In this document: one piece after another, positions 62,792-64,000 of the stretch
Numbering within the stretch: the stretch's first letter is position 1
Layout: the number at the start of each line of letters is the position of its first letter
Source: Otis tarda
Lineage: Eukaryota > Chordata > Aves > Otidiformes > Otididae
Assembly (NCBI GenBank): GCA_026413225.1
Contig: CM048591.1
Span: 74,426,052-74,490,051, forward strand
DNA length: 64,000 nt
Direction of reading: 5' to 3'
Notes under the pieces: model-generated
Told to the model about the DNA's origin: nothing
Databases searched by the model: none
Seen by the model: only the letters and a program-made list of their open reading frames with translations
Translations under genes and position numbers: made by a program

Positions 62792-62807
62792 CCACTAGAG
62801 GGTGCTC
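62792..62807 (+). promoter_or_regulatory. CTCF-like core motif
   Basis: CCACTAGAGGGTGCTC fits the CTCF core consensus (CCASYAGRKGGCR) with one mismatch. Occupancy is unknown. Confidence 0.45.
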
Positions 62808-64000
62808 TTATTACTGTTCCCTGAACGACGCTGGACTTTAATCCTCGGAGCTGATGGGACAACTGATTTTAATACTGCAAAAAAATTAACTGAATTCGTA
62901 ATACATGGAATCTTGCCAAGTTATTTGAAATCAGCCATAATGGTTTGTTATATAATCTGCACCCAAATACCCTTTCCTTAAATTTGACGCTAAGCTAGAC
63001 AATATCTTCAGTTACGTAGCTTCACTTTAACTCATTGTGGTTTTCTACATTAACATAGCTGTAAGAATAGGAAGGATTTTTGTGTACTTTAGCTACAAGT
63101 CTTACACCTACAAAGTACATATTAAAATGTTTCATATTTGATATGAAAGTCAATAGCTCTTTTCCAAAAATAAAAATAATTTCAGTGTTTTGTACCGCAA
63201 ATACTGCGGTCAAGTTTTTGTACCAGATGACCTACTGCAAAAAGACTTCATTTTGCTTTCCATCTTATTAGTGATTTATTCAATCAAGCTGGACAAGTAA
63301 CTTACTATCCCGTTTTCAAAGACACATAGTTTTCCACATCCAAGAATTTATCATGTTTGTTGAGCTTTATGCCTCTGTTTCCATGTGTGTAAAATGAGAG
63401 TGTATACATCTGTGTTTTAAAATGCTACTTATATTCCTAACAGAGAGTAGATGCAACTTGGCTGCCAGTTAGTGAAGTGTGTGTGTTAAACATGATTCAG
63501 TACACAGGTAAGCCACTTGGATAACCGGGTTTAAAGTGCGATGATCAGACTGCTGTGTTTGCACACACATCACTAATCTTTTGTGCCAGTTTGTGCTGAC
63601 ACCATAACGACTTCCAAGCGGACCACCCACCCTGCAGTGCAGGAATGCTTTTTACACAATTGACAGACCTTTGGGTTGTTTCCTTTCCTTTTTTTTTTTT
63701 TTTAAATCCTGTTCCTCTGAATCTGTCCGTTACAGAACAATAGATGCAAATAGTGGTAGCAACATTCAGTTCCCTGTGTGTTCGTGCTGCTGACAAAAGA
63801 GCAACAAGACTAGAGGAGGGAATTTTGTGTCTGTAGAAGCTGAAGCTGGTGAGATTTACTCCTGCTGTAAGTCACACTGTGCAGTTTTGAATGAAGGAGC
63901 CAGCTTCTGGCTGATTCTTTTTTCTCTTTCTCTGAAACTGAAAGGAGGCAGTCCTGAGAGGCACAGCAACTGAGGCAAAAGCTGCTGTACTGCTGAATTA

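Larger units (their letters stand above)
61889..64000. other. Intergenic, no gene recognised; CTCF-like motif and small tandem repeat
   Basis: A 30-bp tandem duplication lies at 62199-62228 and 62229-62258, with two or three differences. A CTCF-like motif lies at 62792-62807. A poly(T) tract lies near 63690-63704. No coding sequence is recognised. Confidence 0.5.

Overview
The window looks like avian nuclear DNA. It has CR1 LINE fragments with the typical TTCTATGA-type 3' ends, one solo retroviral LTR of a kind common in birds, short introns, and CpG-island promoters. I recognised genes by reading exons in all frames and checking that splice sites, phases and lengths agree. The order TSTD2 - NCBP1 - XPA matches the block on human 9q22; from general knowledge the bird counterpart is on chromosome Z, but the sequence alone does not show this. 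The LTR type suggests a non-galliform bird, which is only an inference.

Layout. Bases 1-13479 hold TSTD2 on the minus strand: nine coding exons and 470 codons, with a 3' UTR probably running off the left edge. Its introns contain a solo LTR (7776-8471) and a 5'-truncated CR1 (about 10330-11547). Bases 13480-13817 are a 338-bp CpG-rich divergent promoter shared with NCBP1. Bases 13818-42530 hold NCBP1 on the plus strand: 23 coding exons and 794 codons, with a poly(A) signal at 42834. All splice phases close. Intron 11 has the marks of a U12-type (minor spliceosome) intron. Bases 42870-46340 are intergenic. Bases 46429-53477 hold XPA on the minus strand: six exons and 290 codons. It converges tail to tail with NCBP1 and starts in a very GC-rich CpG island (about 52400-54300). 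Bases 54300-64000 show no gene I can support; human FOXE1 would be the next gene in that direction. This stretch holds an old LINE-like fragment, a young CR1 3' end, a sequence resembling a retroposed mRNA 3' end, and a CTCF-like motif.

Functions. The three genes are neighbours and do not form a pathway. NCBP1 (CBP80) is the large subunit of the nuclear cap-binding complex. XPA is the damage-verification and scaffold protein of nucleotide excision repair. TSTD2 is a rhodanese-domain protein of unproven function whose core resembles bacterial TrhO/YceA tRNA hydroxylases. The divergent pair TSTD2/NCBP1 probably shares promoter elements, including two ETS-like sites.

I found no clear new multi-gene system. 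The observations most worth a second look are the U12 intron, the acidic expansions in XPA and NCBP1, the paired hairpins in NCBP1 intron 4, the TrhO-like architecture of TSTD2, and an unexplained coding-like patch at 44.5-45.7 kb.
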